Positions 33,106 through 44,659 of a stretch of 64,000 nucleotides of DNA are shown here, in pieces. Each line of letters starts with the position of its first letter. The first letter of the stretch is position 1. The position numbers and the translations under genes are program-made. Source of the stretch: Topomyia yanbarensis (taxonomy: Eukaryota; Arthropoda; Insecta; Diptera; Culicidae); NCBI RefSeq assembly GCF_030247195.1, contig NC_080672.1, positions 29,891,906-29,955,905 of the forward strand, given 5' to 3'. Below the pieces are notes generated by a model. The model worked only from the letters and a program-made list of their open reading frames with translations, ran no database searches and had not been told where the DNA came from.

Positions 33106-34329
33106 TTAACCTTCTTTAGGTGTTGGGGTCAATATAACCCAAAATAAACTTTCAAAATGTTTTTTTAAGTTTTGCGCCTATAATTTTGGAATTTCTTGAC
33201 TTTTCCTCTTTCATGGAGATCAACAATTTTCAATCGAGTTTAAAATTTTCAGGCATTCCTGAAGGGCAATATTGACCCCGATTTCGAACTTATTATTAAG
33301 ACAAATTTTCAGTCAAATCTATATAAACTTGTACCCAAAATGTGTGTTGAAGATTCAATTTTCAGTTTCTGGTTAATATTACCGTTTTTGACTAGGTTGG
33401 TCAGCGGGAAACGGTACCAAATGGGATCATCTTTGGCATGCATAGATATATTCAGAGCCGTCATCATAAATCACAAGTTTATTGCCTTAATACTAATAAT
33501 AAACACAACCAAATCAAAAATAAGAATGTACATATTAGTTTTGTACATGGTTGGACCGATCTTGGAAGTTTCGCATTACGCTTCCGATGCTGATTCCGAC
33601 GATACCATAGTATTTCTCATAATAGTGAACAAGTGACAATGTGGACAATCAATTCTAAAAATATATTGGTATTCTGATTCAAATACTGGATTCTACGTGA
33701 AAATCCGGAACATCCAGAGAGCTGTCCAATTCATGAAACTACTTATAGAATTCTGCAGATTTTTCGAAAACATTTATTCACGTCGCATTGGCATAAATTT
33801 CTAGTTCTGAGCGAAAAATTGACCGTACTGGTCACATAATGACCATCCGGAAAATCTGGAACATTCGCTGAACTAATCGATTCATAAAGCTGTTCTTAGA
33901 ACCATGGGTTTTTAGTGTTCCTTAAATTCACATTTGACCGAGTTCGTACTTATGACCTACACATGTTTTTTTGGCTACATAATGACCTTCCGGAAGATCT
34001 GGAAAATCAGTGGAACTGGCCAATTCATTAACCTTGTCCTAGAGTTCTAAGATTTTCTGGAATATCATTCGCATAAATTCGTAACCTGTGATTTATGATG
34101 ACTGTTCTGCATACATCTATGTATGCCAAACATGACCCCATTCGGCACTGATTCCCACTAGGCAATCTGATCAAAACCGGTAATATTTACCAGAAACTGA
34201 AAATTGAAACTCTAATACACAATATGGGTACATTTTCTTATAGATTTGACTAAAAATGTGTCGTAAAACTGACTTCGAAATTGGGGTCAATATGATTCGT
34301 TACAAAAAATTAACAACCAAAGAAGTTAA
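33106..34329. mobile_element. TTAA-flanked long-TIR element with internal tandem repeats
   Basis: About 1.22 kb between TTAA at 33106-33109 and TTAA at 34326-34329. Ends match: TTAACCTTCTTTAGG on the left and TTAACTTCTTTGG as the complement of the right. Long inverted arms can be followed over more than 200 bp (about 33258-33480 against 34075-34310), for example ATATTGACCCCGATTTCGAA against the complement of TTCGAAATTGGGGTCAATAT. Between the arms are three diverged direct repeats of about 142 bp, marked by TCCGGAACATCC (33705), TCTGGAACATTC (33847) and TCTGGAAAATCA (33989). No transposase is present, so it is non-autonomous. The TTAA flanks suggest piggyBac-type mobilisation, by inference. 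Confidence 0.75.
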
Positions 34330-34569
34330 GTTAAGACCAGTAGCCTGCCCCACCTTTTTAAATGAAACAGTTGCCTGTAGAAATCACCCCGTGGCATCTA
34401 TTATCTTGTAAACCATGTAGACATTTCGAGTAAATGCAACAATGATGACTTGTTAGTCTACTTTCTATTTCTGTCCGAGTCAGACCTACAATCCAGCCAA
34501 GTGAACGACAACTAGCAGCCTCTCCATGTTAGTGTGCGTTGTCTAGAGAACAAAGGAAATTTGTATTTA

Positions 34570-35420
34570 TTCTTGCCATCAATAGTAAAATTGACGAAAA
34601 AGTTAAACTCCGGCCCAACACAGCGGTTGTTGATTTTGAGTTTGTTCAATACGACCGAGTTTTCGCGAAAATTGCCTTCTGAAGGCGAAAATAGGGCTTA
34701 GACTTGCGGAAGTCGCCTAACATCAGTATCATCATTTCTGCAATACAGTAGTAATATCACTCAACATGTTAGCCCAAGCCGAACGTTTCGTTTTGTAGAA
34801 CAACTTTTAGCGAAAGTGGAAACTTTGGAGATAACCATGTATTTGGAAAATGACTATATCGAGGTAAGTCTACATGACTTATCATAGTGTACCACTCCTG
34901 AGATAATTGCATAATGCATACAGTAATACGGAGACTACTTTTAAACCAGTAAACAAACTACGTTATGCATTCATAAAGGACACACTATAAAGAGGAGAAT
35001 GTATCACAACCGATTGCCAACTCATCTACGAGCAACCAACCCCAAATCTGAGTTTTCAATACCAATAACTGAACCACAAATGGTTTCCCAATTCTGTCGC
35101 ATTAAGATAGGAAATCCCATGGAAAAAACGGGACAACTATGCGGTCACCCGTAAGTGCAAGAAGCAGGAAAGAACATCTTATAGCGGGCACCAAGTCAGC
35201 TATAATGATGATGACCATGATGTGAAAGATAAGAAAAAAATGAACCAGCCCCATAACACAGTAGGCGCACAGAAAAACGTTTGTCCGCTGCTAAAGAAGG
35301 TCTCCGCGCGTAATAAGAAGTTGCGTGCACGATATCCAACGAATATTCAATATTTTTTTATTTTATTTAATTTTATAAATATTATAAACACATCAAAGAT
35401 CCACGGCTCCGTTATGCTAC
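34570..35420 (+). pseudogene. ORF1 relic, plus-strand relative of 19062-20045
   Basis: CGGCCCAACACAGCGGTTGT near 34612 matches the start region of the minus-strand relic (CGACCCAACACAGTGGTTGT), and the tail frame at 35222-35449 contains KKVSARNKKLRARYP, matching KKISSRNRKLRERDP there. The middle is broken by stops and indels. It is a dead copy of the same retrotransposon family in the opposite orientation. Confidence 0.6.
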
Positions 35421-37900
35421 CGGCCGCCGTTAAGTTAAGGGCAGACTGAACAACCAACTGTAAAGTGAATACTGAAAATATCGAGTCCCTCGAGAAAGAT
35501 CACGTGCAACCGCAAGCAGTGCGCTCATTGTAATAATTTGACATTCATATTATTTCCGAATGATTCCTTAAAACCTTTATAAATAACATATTACAAATAA
35601 CTCTTGGCAAAAATTACTGAGAATGAGCTGAAATTGAAGAAAATTTGGATGATTATGATGAAAAATGGAAAAGTCTCAAATTTCAATGGGTGGAGTGAAG
35701 AATCAGAAGAAGAAGAGTATTAAAACCAAATAATTGTTCCTCATTTCTTGTAAGTTTCAAAAGGCCAACTTTTTCAAGTGAAATTTCCAGTAAACGGCAT
35801 GTTACGTTGAGTAGCCTAGAACAACGTTTCAATAGCATACCGCCAGTTGCGAATCCAGGGGACCCGGAACTTTCCATTGGGGTGGAGATCTTTGGAGGTA
35901 CTGGGTGCAGCTGGTGCCCGCAGCGTAGATTTGAAAATTTTGTCTACCGTTTTTTGGTTCAGATGATGATATTACTGACCACAGTCGTGCTGGATGGCCA
36001 AAGATGAGTTGTTCATCAATACGTGAATAATGTAGTGGGACGATAGATTTGAGCACCCGGTGCGCTACGCTTCTATACATGATGTCATCCCATACTATTT
36101 AAATATCAGCAATGCTCAGGCGAACCCATTCTGGCGCCGAACGCCGGATCGGTAACAACAGCAACAGCAGGCGGACATATTTAAACACTGCACTGCGAGT
36201 TATATATAAACACTAGAACAGAATATATTGAAAACAGCACTCTGTGTCGGTCAGCTAGTTGAGAAATATGCACTGCCCTTCATTTTAGATACCAGCAAAC
36301 ACTACAGTCGACTGTTCTCAAATTTGGAAAGCAGCGCAGCGGAGCCGAGTGTTTTCAGCTTTGGTAAACACTTTAAAAATTGCGATTGGTTTTACTCCCG
36401 CTTGCTGTGTGTGGGAATGATTTGATTTATTTATTCGGTTCGCTCAAAAGAAGTAAAAGTAAATCACGGTTGTTTGGTTAAAGGGACGCCATGTTCCGTT
36501 CGGAATTCAAATTCAGCTGTAAGCATTTATTTATTCCGTCAAAATCCTGAGCACGCGACCGCCAGAATTAAGAGCAGAATTCCGTAAGACTGCTTTACAA
36601 GACTCCATCACAATAGCTTGGTCATACTCCAACAAAGGGAACCAGAAACCTGCTTCAGAGAAACCAAACTTTCAAATGCACATTCTACGTATAATTGCAG
36701 TTTAAATTAATAAAGTTTATGCCTTTTATATTAAAATGTCTAATATGCCATCGTTGAAGTAACCGAAACCTTTACGGCTATGCACTGAGGGTACCGGCAG
36801 TAGTTTTCGCCGAGGTACCCAAGAATCCAGATACCATCTTACAGTGGCTCAAAACATGATTTTGTGGAATTTAAAATGTTCTGCCAAGTATAAGTGTATC
36901 TAAAGTAGCATCCTTTGGCTATATTCCTTTTTTAAGAAATTGATCATAGTAGGCTATAGAAAATCTAACTCTTAAACAGAAAGGGACAGCACATGAGTCT
37001 TTAAGAAAGTTGTTGGGGAGAGAATTTCTATAAATTTGACTGAAGACACCTTTTCTCTCTCCCTTATAGTTATCGATTTATGAACATTTTCTGTGGCGTA
37101 CTCCTTAAATTCAATTTTTCATGCACAAAATTTTTGTTTTCTTGTTTCTGGTCAATATTCAGAAACTTTTTTTATTGTGACAAAATACACAATTTTGCTG
37201 AAGAGACCAAATCGCTGTAGCTTGTTTGAAAAGAGTTGTGACAGATTTTATGTCTATTTTTATTGCTTTTGAACCCGTATAATTTTACTATGGATAAAAA
37301 CTATTATTATATTTTTCCTTCAAAGCTGAAACGGTTATAAATACATTTCTTCGTTCAAAAGTTATTCACTCTTGTCAGGCCCTCCTGAAGTCCTGACGCT
37401 TTCGCTTGATTTTCAGAGCGGCATACACTCAGTACAGACCTTCGCCTACAATTTTTCTTGTCAATATTATTTTTTGTGTAACATATGTTATATGACACAA
37501 TAATTAAAGTGGCCAGGCCGATTGTGCAGCGTACAAAATGTAGATCATTCAATATTATAGGGTAATCAAATTGTTCATTTGATGAAGAATTTAACCAACG
37601 AATTATTTTGAACCTTGAATAAAGAAGAAACGTGGACAACCGTACAGACCGTTTAAATTTAATGGGGGTTTGATAAATCGTTGGGGGTGACTTGGCTAAG
37701 AGGGTTAATGTCACTCCTTTGGTCTTTTCCTGGGATGGGACAGAGGTTTTGCCTCGTAAGGCTGTATCTCGGGATCGACTCGAGGTATAATGAGGCTTTA
37801 ATTATCAAGTATTTTTTATATAACAATATTTAAGGATTATTAGAATTTTTAACATTGAAATACAGGTTTTGTAAGAAAAATGCACTGCTGGCAATAAAGT
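35421..37900. other. Intergenic stretch; tRNA-Lys-type primer-site lookalike at 36132
   Basis: Mostly AT-rich and without a supported gene. At 36132-36150, TGGCGCCGAACGCCGGATC resembles the start of a tRNA-Lys primer-binding site of LTR elements, with TATA-like sequences nearby (36177-36210). I could not find LTRs or gag/pol around it, so this is only a hint. The part at 36900-37340 is AT-rich repeat-like DNA. Confidence 0.3.
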
Positions 37901-39820
37901 GAAAATATAGTAACAAAACGTAGCCTCATAATTTTCAAAGCAGAAGTAGTCAAATCGGGGGTAGTCAAAATTTAGAATTATTAGATATTAGCATTAGATA
38001 ATATCGATAGCAAGTTTGCACTTGTTTTCGTTCTCTTCGCGAGGAATGGCCTATAAGTAGTTGACATATAAATAATGACAATAATATTGAAAATACGAAA
38101 AATTGCAACAAAACTGTCAGAATGATTCTTTAAGTAACACTTTGTACGTAACTGACCTGAAAACCATTTACAAACACTCCGCCACCGGCAACGACACTAT
38201 AATAGATAAGACTACACAGCAAAGACATTCAATATACCAATAAGCATAGCTTACACACGGCACACGCTATCTCCAAACCAATGCACCTTATTGCGAGCGC
38301 CTTGGATGCATTATTAACCTATATTTCTAAATTAACCCCATACTACAGGTCTACCAAACCTGCCACAAAAGCAAGTTCTGTCGTCAAGATCTTATCGCAC
38401 TCAGTCGGTATATCAAACCACAATTAACCCTAATATAACAACAGGTATAGGCACTTACCCATGAGTTATCTTTAAATTGCGCCATAGCGGCTGAGTTTCT
38501 ACGTTGTGTGGAATACAGCTTTACGGTTTTTCAGCTGACGCCGATACTAGTCAATAATTATGCCTGGTGCTAGATGCGACGTAAATCTCAGGTATTCATC
38601 CTCACTTCACGGGAGTATAGTGTGCGTGTTGCGTGATTCCCCGAAATCAGGTTGCGATGAGCTTCACGCGAGATCCAATTTTTCGTGTTATTCGAACTAG
38701 ATTCACTTGTCATCAATCTTAGTTGTAACGTTAAACAACCGTCTCGTAGGTGTACCGAAGATTCAATGAATTGACCAATTAACCTTTGAACAACACTAGA
38801 CATCACTTCGAGGCGAGCGCCCGGCCATTTGTTTCAATTGATTTAATTCATTTAGCTTTGGTGTAACTCTTTTCGCCGAACTTGGCCGCTGTGAATAAAC
38901 TTTCATTGCTTACATATCATAGAGACATAAAAATTCGTCGAAGAAAGAGTCCAATGCGATCAAGCTAATTCCCGATTCAAACAATGTGCTCACTACTTCC
39001 ACAACAAAAAATCAGGCCGTCAGGTGAATAACAAAAAACACTCTCTCTTCGTTTGCAAGCGTGACACAGATAACGGGAGGTGACACGGTATTAAAAGATT
39101 CGCTTCCACTTGCTACTCCCGGTAAGCAGCAAAATGCGTTTCGATGTAGCGATTAAGCCTCTTTTCCGTCTTTTCTCCGTTCGATGGTTTTTTTTTTCGT
39201 TGATACAACCTACGCTTTAACTTTTGACCGACACCACAAATGTCAGAGTAATGACCACAGCATGAAATAACCTGCCGCGCTGTTTGTAAACAATTAACTC
39301 CGATTCATTCACCACTCTTCACCATCCGTTGTTCACCTTACGATCTTTGCCCAAAAACACCATTCTTCGGTAAGTCATTCCTAATCGTACCTCACAAAGC
39401 TCACTCCGAAAGCCCCACCGGCAGCACCCATTAACAGGTAATCAACGGGTCACGATTGGAGTTCCCGAATAACCGCTTCAGACAAGGAAAAAACACGCAT
39501 TCACGTTCACTGATTAATCGCGCATCACACTTTGTGACTTTACTTTGTTAGAAGTACATAAACAACAAAACTGCCAAAATCCACACACGAAAGCTACGCG
39601 CCACTCCGGGAAAATCAACAAAACAAGTAGGCCCCCAGCCGTGGTGCTATTAAAACGAGAAACGAGACCCACAGACCCGATGTCTCAGATGGAACTGGGC
39701 TCCAGCTCCAAACCGAAAGCGACGGTTGCTGCTATCATTTTTGTTATTCATTCAAGTTTTCAAATCCGCTCGCGCTCTTTGCGCACATCGATCGTAGCTA
39801 GCTAATTGTTGGCGTATAGT
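37901..39820. other. Unique-looking intergenic DNA upstream of a possible promoter
   Basis: From about 38160 to 39820 the sequence has moderate GC, little repeat and few long frames. This is the texture of 5' regulatory DNA. A minus-strand frame at 38588-38806 has no recognisable domain. Nothing specific can be named. Confidence 0.3.
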
Positions 39821-39985
39821 TCAGTGGAGCTTCTCCCCAATACTGTTAGTGTCGGCTACTCTCCGAATGTTGCTATATAATTTGCGCAAAGCAGACGCGT
39901 ACGCTCTTCCATTTCGCGTCGCGTAAACGAAATACGAAGTGCTTTCGTGCGATTGTTCCTGTGTACGTGAAGCTTGTCTCGAAGT
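39821..39985 (+). promoter_or_regulatory. Candidate initiator and 5' noncoding exon
   Basis: TCAGT at 39821-39825 fits the arthropod initiator. It is followed by 160 bp of non-repetitive sequence ending at a strong splice donor AGT|GTAAGT (intron from 39986). No TATA box lies at -30 and no clear downstream promoter element was found. If real, the coding exons lie downstream of a long intron outside what I can recognise. This is inference from short signals. Confidence 0.25.
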
Positions 39986-41229
39986 GTAAGTGATTGTTGG
40001 TGGATCGTTTTGATTCACCGGATTATAGGCGCTTTATTCGCGTGTCTAACCGATCGCTCGATCAGTGAGATGTTACAATCTTGGAACCAAATTGGATCTA
40101 AATTTGTATACGATTGAATACACCATAGTGCTTTGGCGTTCGGTGGCTTTTTCTTACATTCTTATCTTACAAGAATTCATTTATTTTAATACGTTTATTT
40201 GACACGGCATTTCGAAAGCTTTTTGCGCCGATGTTTTTTTTTACAGATTTAAGATTCTTAAGACTAATTTTAACTATTATCGTAAAAGTAATTTGTCTAA
40301 AACTAACACTGTAATAATTATCATCACTTCAATTAGGTACTTATTTTTTAGATTTTTGAATTTTCTAATGATCTACTATTTTTGAGCGCATTTATTTTCA
40401 TTTTTTATGCTATTGTCTGACTTAAAACAAAAATTAATATTCTAGGACATTTTAATTGGTGAATGATTAGCCTAGAATAAGAGTATGAGGACATGAACCT
40501 GATTAAATTTTGACAGGCGCTGTTTTAAAAAAAATGGCTTGGTTTTTTATAGGTTCGGTTTGTATAGGGGCATCCGGGGCTATTAAGACCAAGGGGGTAA
40601 TTCAGGCCCCCTCGATTTCTCAGAAAATCGTAAGACTTTCTGACTGTCGTACATACATACATCGTGCAACCGCTATTCTAAAACATTAATTTGACAGCTG
40701 AATCTAATTCTTTATTTTTTTAGAAAGGAGATACAACGTATTTAATTTTTTGCCATCCTCAAAACAAAAATCATTACAATGGTAAAACCGTGATTAAATA
40801 ACAAATAAGAGTGAAAAAATAACAGGTAAATGATGTGGAAAGCTTGAGACTCTTTGTTACTGACATTTTGAATGATTCTTCTCATTGACCAAACATGGAT
40901 TGCCGTGCTCAAGTAAACTATAACTATAGAGAAAATATCAAGCCAACCCAGCCATACGCGAGGTTACAGCTTCCTTTTAAAAACTACCGGGAAGATTCAG
41001 TACTGCGCAATAAATGAAATGCACAAGACGTTTTCTCGAAGGAGTTGTTTTATTTAAGCACTTGATTGCACATTCCATAAAAAAGAAAATACATGATGCA
41101 GCAATCGACAGCTGTGACCAGATTAAGTTTTGCAACTTAATTTTTTTTTGCTTCCTTATCAGTTTCTCCAATAAATATTTCATAGGTAAACTTCTTCGGT
41201 GGGTAAACATAATTCCATTGTAGTAATAA
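39986..41229. other. Intergenic or intronic stretch
   Basis: AT-rich, with no supported gene. GGGGCATCCGGGGCTATTAAG near 40567 and GTCCGAATAGCCCCGGG near 43779 look like edges of related small repeats, but I could not define them. Confidence 0.35.
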
Positions 41230-41375
41230 TAAAAAGCCTGTTTGAATCCACCTAGTGGTGCAATTGTGCTTTTCTCATTTACTCAAACGATGATTTAATG
41301 CCTGGCTACATTCAATATATTATTGTGGAAATGTCTATTACATTCTTATTCCACTTGATAAGCATATATGCACGC
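41230..41375. repeat. Composite repeat edge, inverted relative of 6751-6900
   Basis: AATCCACCTAGTGGTGCAATTGTG near 41246 and ATTGTGGAAATGTCTATTAC near 41323 are complements of blocks in 6751-6900. Confidence 0.75.
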
Positions 41376-41790
41376 ACGGATAGAATTTTACAATAGCATT
41401 TACCCTACAAACAATCATAAAACAATAAATATTATAGTTATTACTGTTTCAACATTGTTCGATGCCAAGTTCTCACAGTAGATTTACAATAAAATTTCAT
41501 GTAACAATAAATTTCACTGTTCAGCAAAAAACTGATGCAGTCCATTCACATTGAATTTTACTGTTTTCGAGAAAAAATGTATGGAGAAAAATTGATTTTT
41601 TTAATGTTAAGATACATAACCACCCCCTTTTTAACTGTAAAGGTCTATTTTACATTGAAATTTACTATAAAACGTTAAAGTTTATTGTTTTTGTAGCATA
41701 ACACTAAAACTTACTGTAAATTATTGTAAAATTACTGTACTGTCACAGTGAAAATGATGGTTTTGTTACTGTACATTTCTATTCGGGCGA
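41376..41790 (-). mobile_element. ~415 bp TTACTGT-rich MITE, copy 1
   Basis: Reverse complement of 55513-55937 over its whole length. Examples are GTTAAGATACATAACCACCC at 41608 against GGGTGGTTATGTATCTTAAC at 55684, and CAATAAATATTATAGTTATT against its complement near 55865. The ends CGGATAGAATTTTACAATAG and CTATTCGGGCG are imperfect inverted repeats. The body is full of TTACTGT/ACAGTAA words. It has no coding capacity. It sits inside the composite repeat shared with 5-6.9 kb, which lacks it. Confidence 0.8.
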
Positions 41791-41804
41791 CTATCACGAA
41801 CCTG

Positions 41805-42677
41805 ATAAGCAACATGTCAACACTTGAAACAAACAAAGATATAATATTTTATTAGCTTAATTGGTATGTGAGTTCAATTTTGTGTTCATGTGAACATATT
41901 TTAAAATGCGGGATGGTGGGGGTCCAACATCCAAATGCATATTATACCTTCCATTTGAGACTAGGTTAGCCAAAATTGGTTCAGTCACCATCGAAGTGGC
42001 TTTAGATATGGAATATGCCCAACCCGGGACTTCCGAAATTATCGATAGTGGACAATGTATTTCAATAATCTTTGATTCGCCATCAGTGATCTAGGCCTGT
42101 GAATCGAAGTAAGTTGAGGTTCATTTTAATAGATTTTTAACGTATGAAGTATTACGATTGTACCGGTTTATATGAGAAATTCCTATGTGACAATAACCAA
42201 ACTGTAACTCCGGAACCAAAAGTCAGAACCAAATGAAATTCAATAGCAGTCAATGGGAGTATTATACCATTCATTTAAACTCAAATTTGTAAAAATCGGT
42301 TAAGATTTGCCAGAAAATATGTGTGACATTCGCTTAGGAACTTAGCGAGTTCCCCGGTGGCATCAAGAACCCTCATAGGTGACCAATGTTATCAAAGCTA
42401 CTTTGATTGGTCATTTACGATCTAGAGCCACAAATCAAACTAATGTTGAACGTATTTGAATACGCATACATCATTCGGAGATAATAGGGTTACCAGTTTA
42501 TATGGGAAATTGTTGTGTGACCGCACTCTTCAACCCGTAACTCCGGAACGGGAAGTCCAATCAACTAAAAATTCAACGGCATCTTATGGGAGCGTTATAC
42601 CGTTCATCTGAAACTAACTTTGTGCAGATCGATTTAGCCGTTTCTGAGAAAATTGAGTAACTTTATTTGACGCACAC
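41805..42677 (+). repeat. Composite modular repeat, plus-strand copy
   Basis: Contains AACTCCGGAACCAAAAGTCAGA near 42206 and AACTCCGGAACGGGAAGTCCAA near 42538, CCATTTGAGACTAGG, and AAAATCGGTTAAG blocks of the same family as 117-2490. It is colinear in inverted orientation with 5040-5725. It ends in a CA-rich tract that a MITE has entered at 42686; the rest of the tract resumes at 43574. Confidence 0.8.
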
Positions 42678-43573
42678 ATGCATACTAGGGTGGGACAAAA
42701 ATTAAATTCTAGCTCCGAGAAACTTTTTAGGTACTATTTGGGTCCTAGAAAAACTGTGCAATTTCTTAGCTCGATCCCTGAAACTATATTTTTGCGCCCG
42801 CTATTTAAAGTTTATATGGGATTTCGTATGGGAAAATGAACTTTCGCAAAACAGTTCCTCCAGGAGTCGCCCATTGCTTCCTAAAAATAAACCGTTATGT
42901 GGATTTTATAGAAACTTTAACAAAGAAACAAAGTCTCGAAAACCACGAAACGATCTGACGCTTGAAAAAAAAAGTTATTAAGCTGAAACCGATTGATACT
43001 CTGACGATTAATAAAATATTCATTTTTTTCTAGCACCACTGCTGCTGGTTGTCCAATTATATGAAATTTTGTTTTGATTTTCTCCAAACGTGTCTAAACC
43101 AATTTGTTTGGCCACTTCGCAAGAGTTTTGAGGGATAAATTGAGGCATCTTTTGTACATAATTAGAGAAAGTGAAAATTTTGTATATAATTTGATCGTCA
43201 GCAGCAGTGATTCTATGAAAAGTGAAATTTTCATCAATCTTTTGGGCATCAAACGGTTTTTGCATAATAACTTTTTCCACAAGAATCAGATCGTTTCGCG
43301 GTCTTCTAGACTTTGTTTCCTTAACACATTTCCTATTAAAATCAGAAATCTATTTATTTTTAGGCGGTGTCGGGCGACTCCTGGACGAACTATTTTGCAA
43401 AAGACGATTTCCCCATACGAAATCCCATGTAAACTTTAAACCGTGGGCGCAAAAATATAGTTTCACCGATCGAGCTTAAAATTTGCAGAGTTGTTCTGGG
43501 AGCTAAATGGGACCCAAAAAGTTACTCGTAGCAAAAAAATTATTTTGCAACCGTGTCCCACTCTAATGCATAC
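42678..43573. mobile_element. 880 bp long-TIR MITE with 8-bp target-site duplication (hAT-like)
   Basis: The element spans 42686-43565 and is flanked by ATGCATAC at 42678-42685 and 43566-43573. Ends are TAGGGTGGGACA on the left and the complement of TGTCCCACTCTA on the right. The inverted arms run for about 300 bp: GGGATTTCGTATGGGAAAAT at 42821 against CCCCATACGAAATCCCAT at 43413, and CAGGAGTCGCCCATTGC against GGCGACTCCTGGACGAAC. There is no transposase. An 8-bp duplication with TAG/CAGGG-type ends is typical of hAT elements; that assignment is inferred. The open frames inside (43020-43280 minus and 43104-43439 plus) are shadows of the arms. Confidence 0.85.
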
Positions 43574-44659
43574 ACATATACATACATACGCACACACAGA
43601 CATTTTGCGATCTCGACGAAAAATGAAAAAAACATTGTTTTATAAATCGTCGCCGTAATGGTGAAAATGAACTTTTTTGGTACCAAAATGTATCTGAGGC
43701 TTCAAACTAACAATTAGGACCTTTGACCGATAAATACTTACACATCTATCCATTTAAAAGGGCGATTTGCTTAGGTAAGTCCGAATAGCCCCGGGTTCCC
43801 TCACAACCCTCGATTAATATTTTTTCTCTTGCTAGTTTTCCATTTGTAAAAATATTTGAAAACGGAAATTTCAATTGAAACACTTTCTCGTTATTTACCG
43901 TGACGGTTTCAGTAATATCTGTCAGTCCAGATCAATAACGAAATTGCAACCAAGGGTGATCGCACGAATTAAGGAGCTAAGTATAAAGTAGAAACAACAC
44001 TCCCATTATAAATAAGCAGCAAACACTCCCGATTGCCGGCTGTCTGGAGTTCAAGTTGTTCGATTGAAATTTTTGGAAATCGATCGTGAACGACTTCCGC
44101 GCATATAACTAAGATAATTTTGTGGTCCTACTACCCAATTCTCAAACGATTATAGATATCAGACTAGCTCATAGTTTTAGCAGGATAGGAGTTCAAATTG
44201 CTGTAGTTTAGGGAAAAAGAAAATCACTCTCGATGATCGGCTATTCAGAGCTTAAACAGAAGAAAAACTATTTTTTTTTTGCTCTGAGTATACGTGTACT
44301 CGGAGACTAATCATTCCACCGCATGAAACATATTCATTTTGTGGTCGCATTGCCTGCTTGTGGTGAATCCTAGATCTATACCTGCCCTTCAATCCAACTC
44401 CATAGTACCTATGGAAGCGCCGCTGTGTCGGTGGCCTTCCTTAAGTAGGCATCACATCAACATTTCTAACCGTATCATAAGTATCAGTGAAGATGGTCGT
44501 GATCGGCAATGACGATTCTCGAACTATTGGTTTACTGAACTCAAAATTAACTATAGGCAACCTGAAAAATGTTAGTTAGCAAAATACGAATAGCGCCGTG
44601 CTTTGCAACGCAATGCAACAGACACTTTTTTAAAAAAAATCATAGATATATTTCAAGTA
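43574..44659. other. Repeat remnant then intergenic DNA
   Basis: The first ~60 bp (CA-rich tract, then GACATTTTGCGATCTCGACG) complete the modular repeat interrupted by the MITE. The rest has no supported gene. Confidence 0.5.

Noticed and set aside
36132..36150. Primer-binding-site lookalike for a full LTR retrotransposon
   Set aside because: No LTR pair, gag or pol was found around it. It is kept only as a note in the interval entry.
43020..43479. Overlapping frames of 60-111 codons on both strands
   Set aside because: They fall in the right arm and centre of the 880 bp long-TIR MITE and have no domains.
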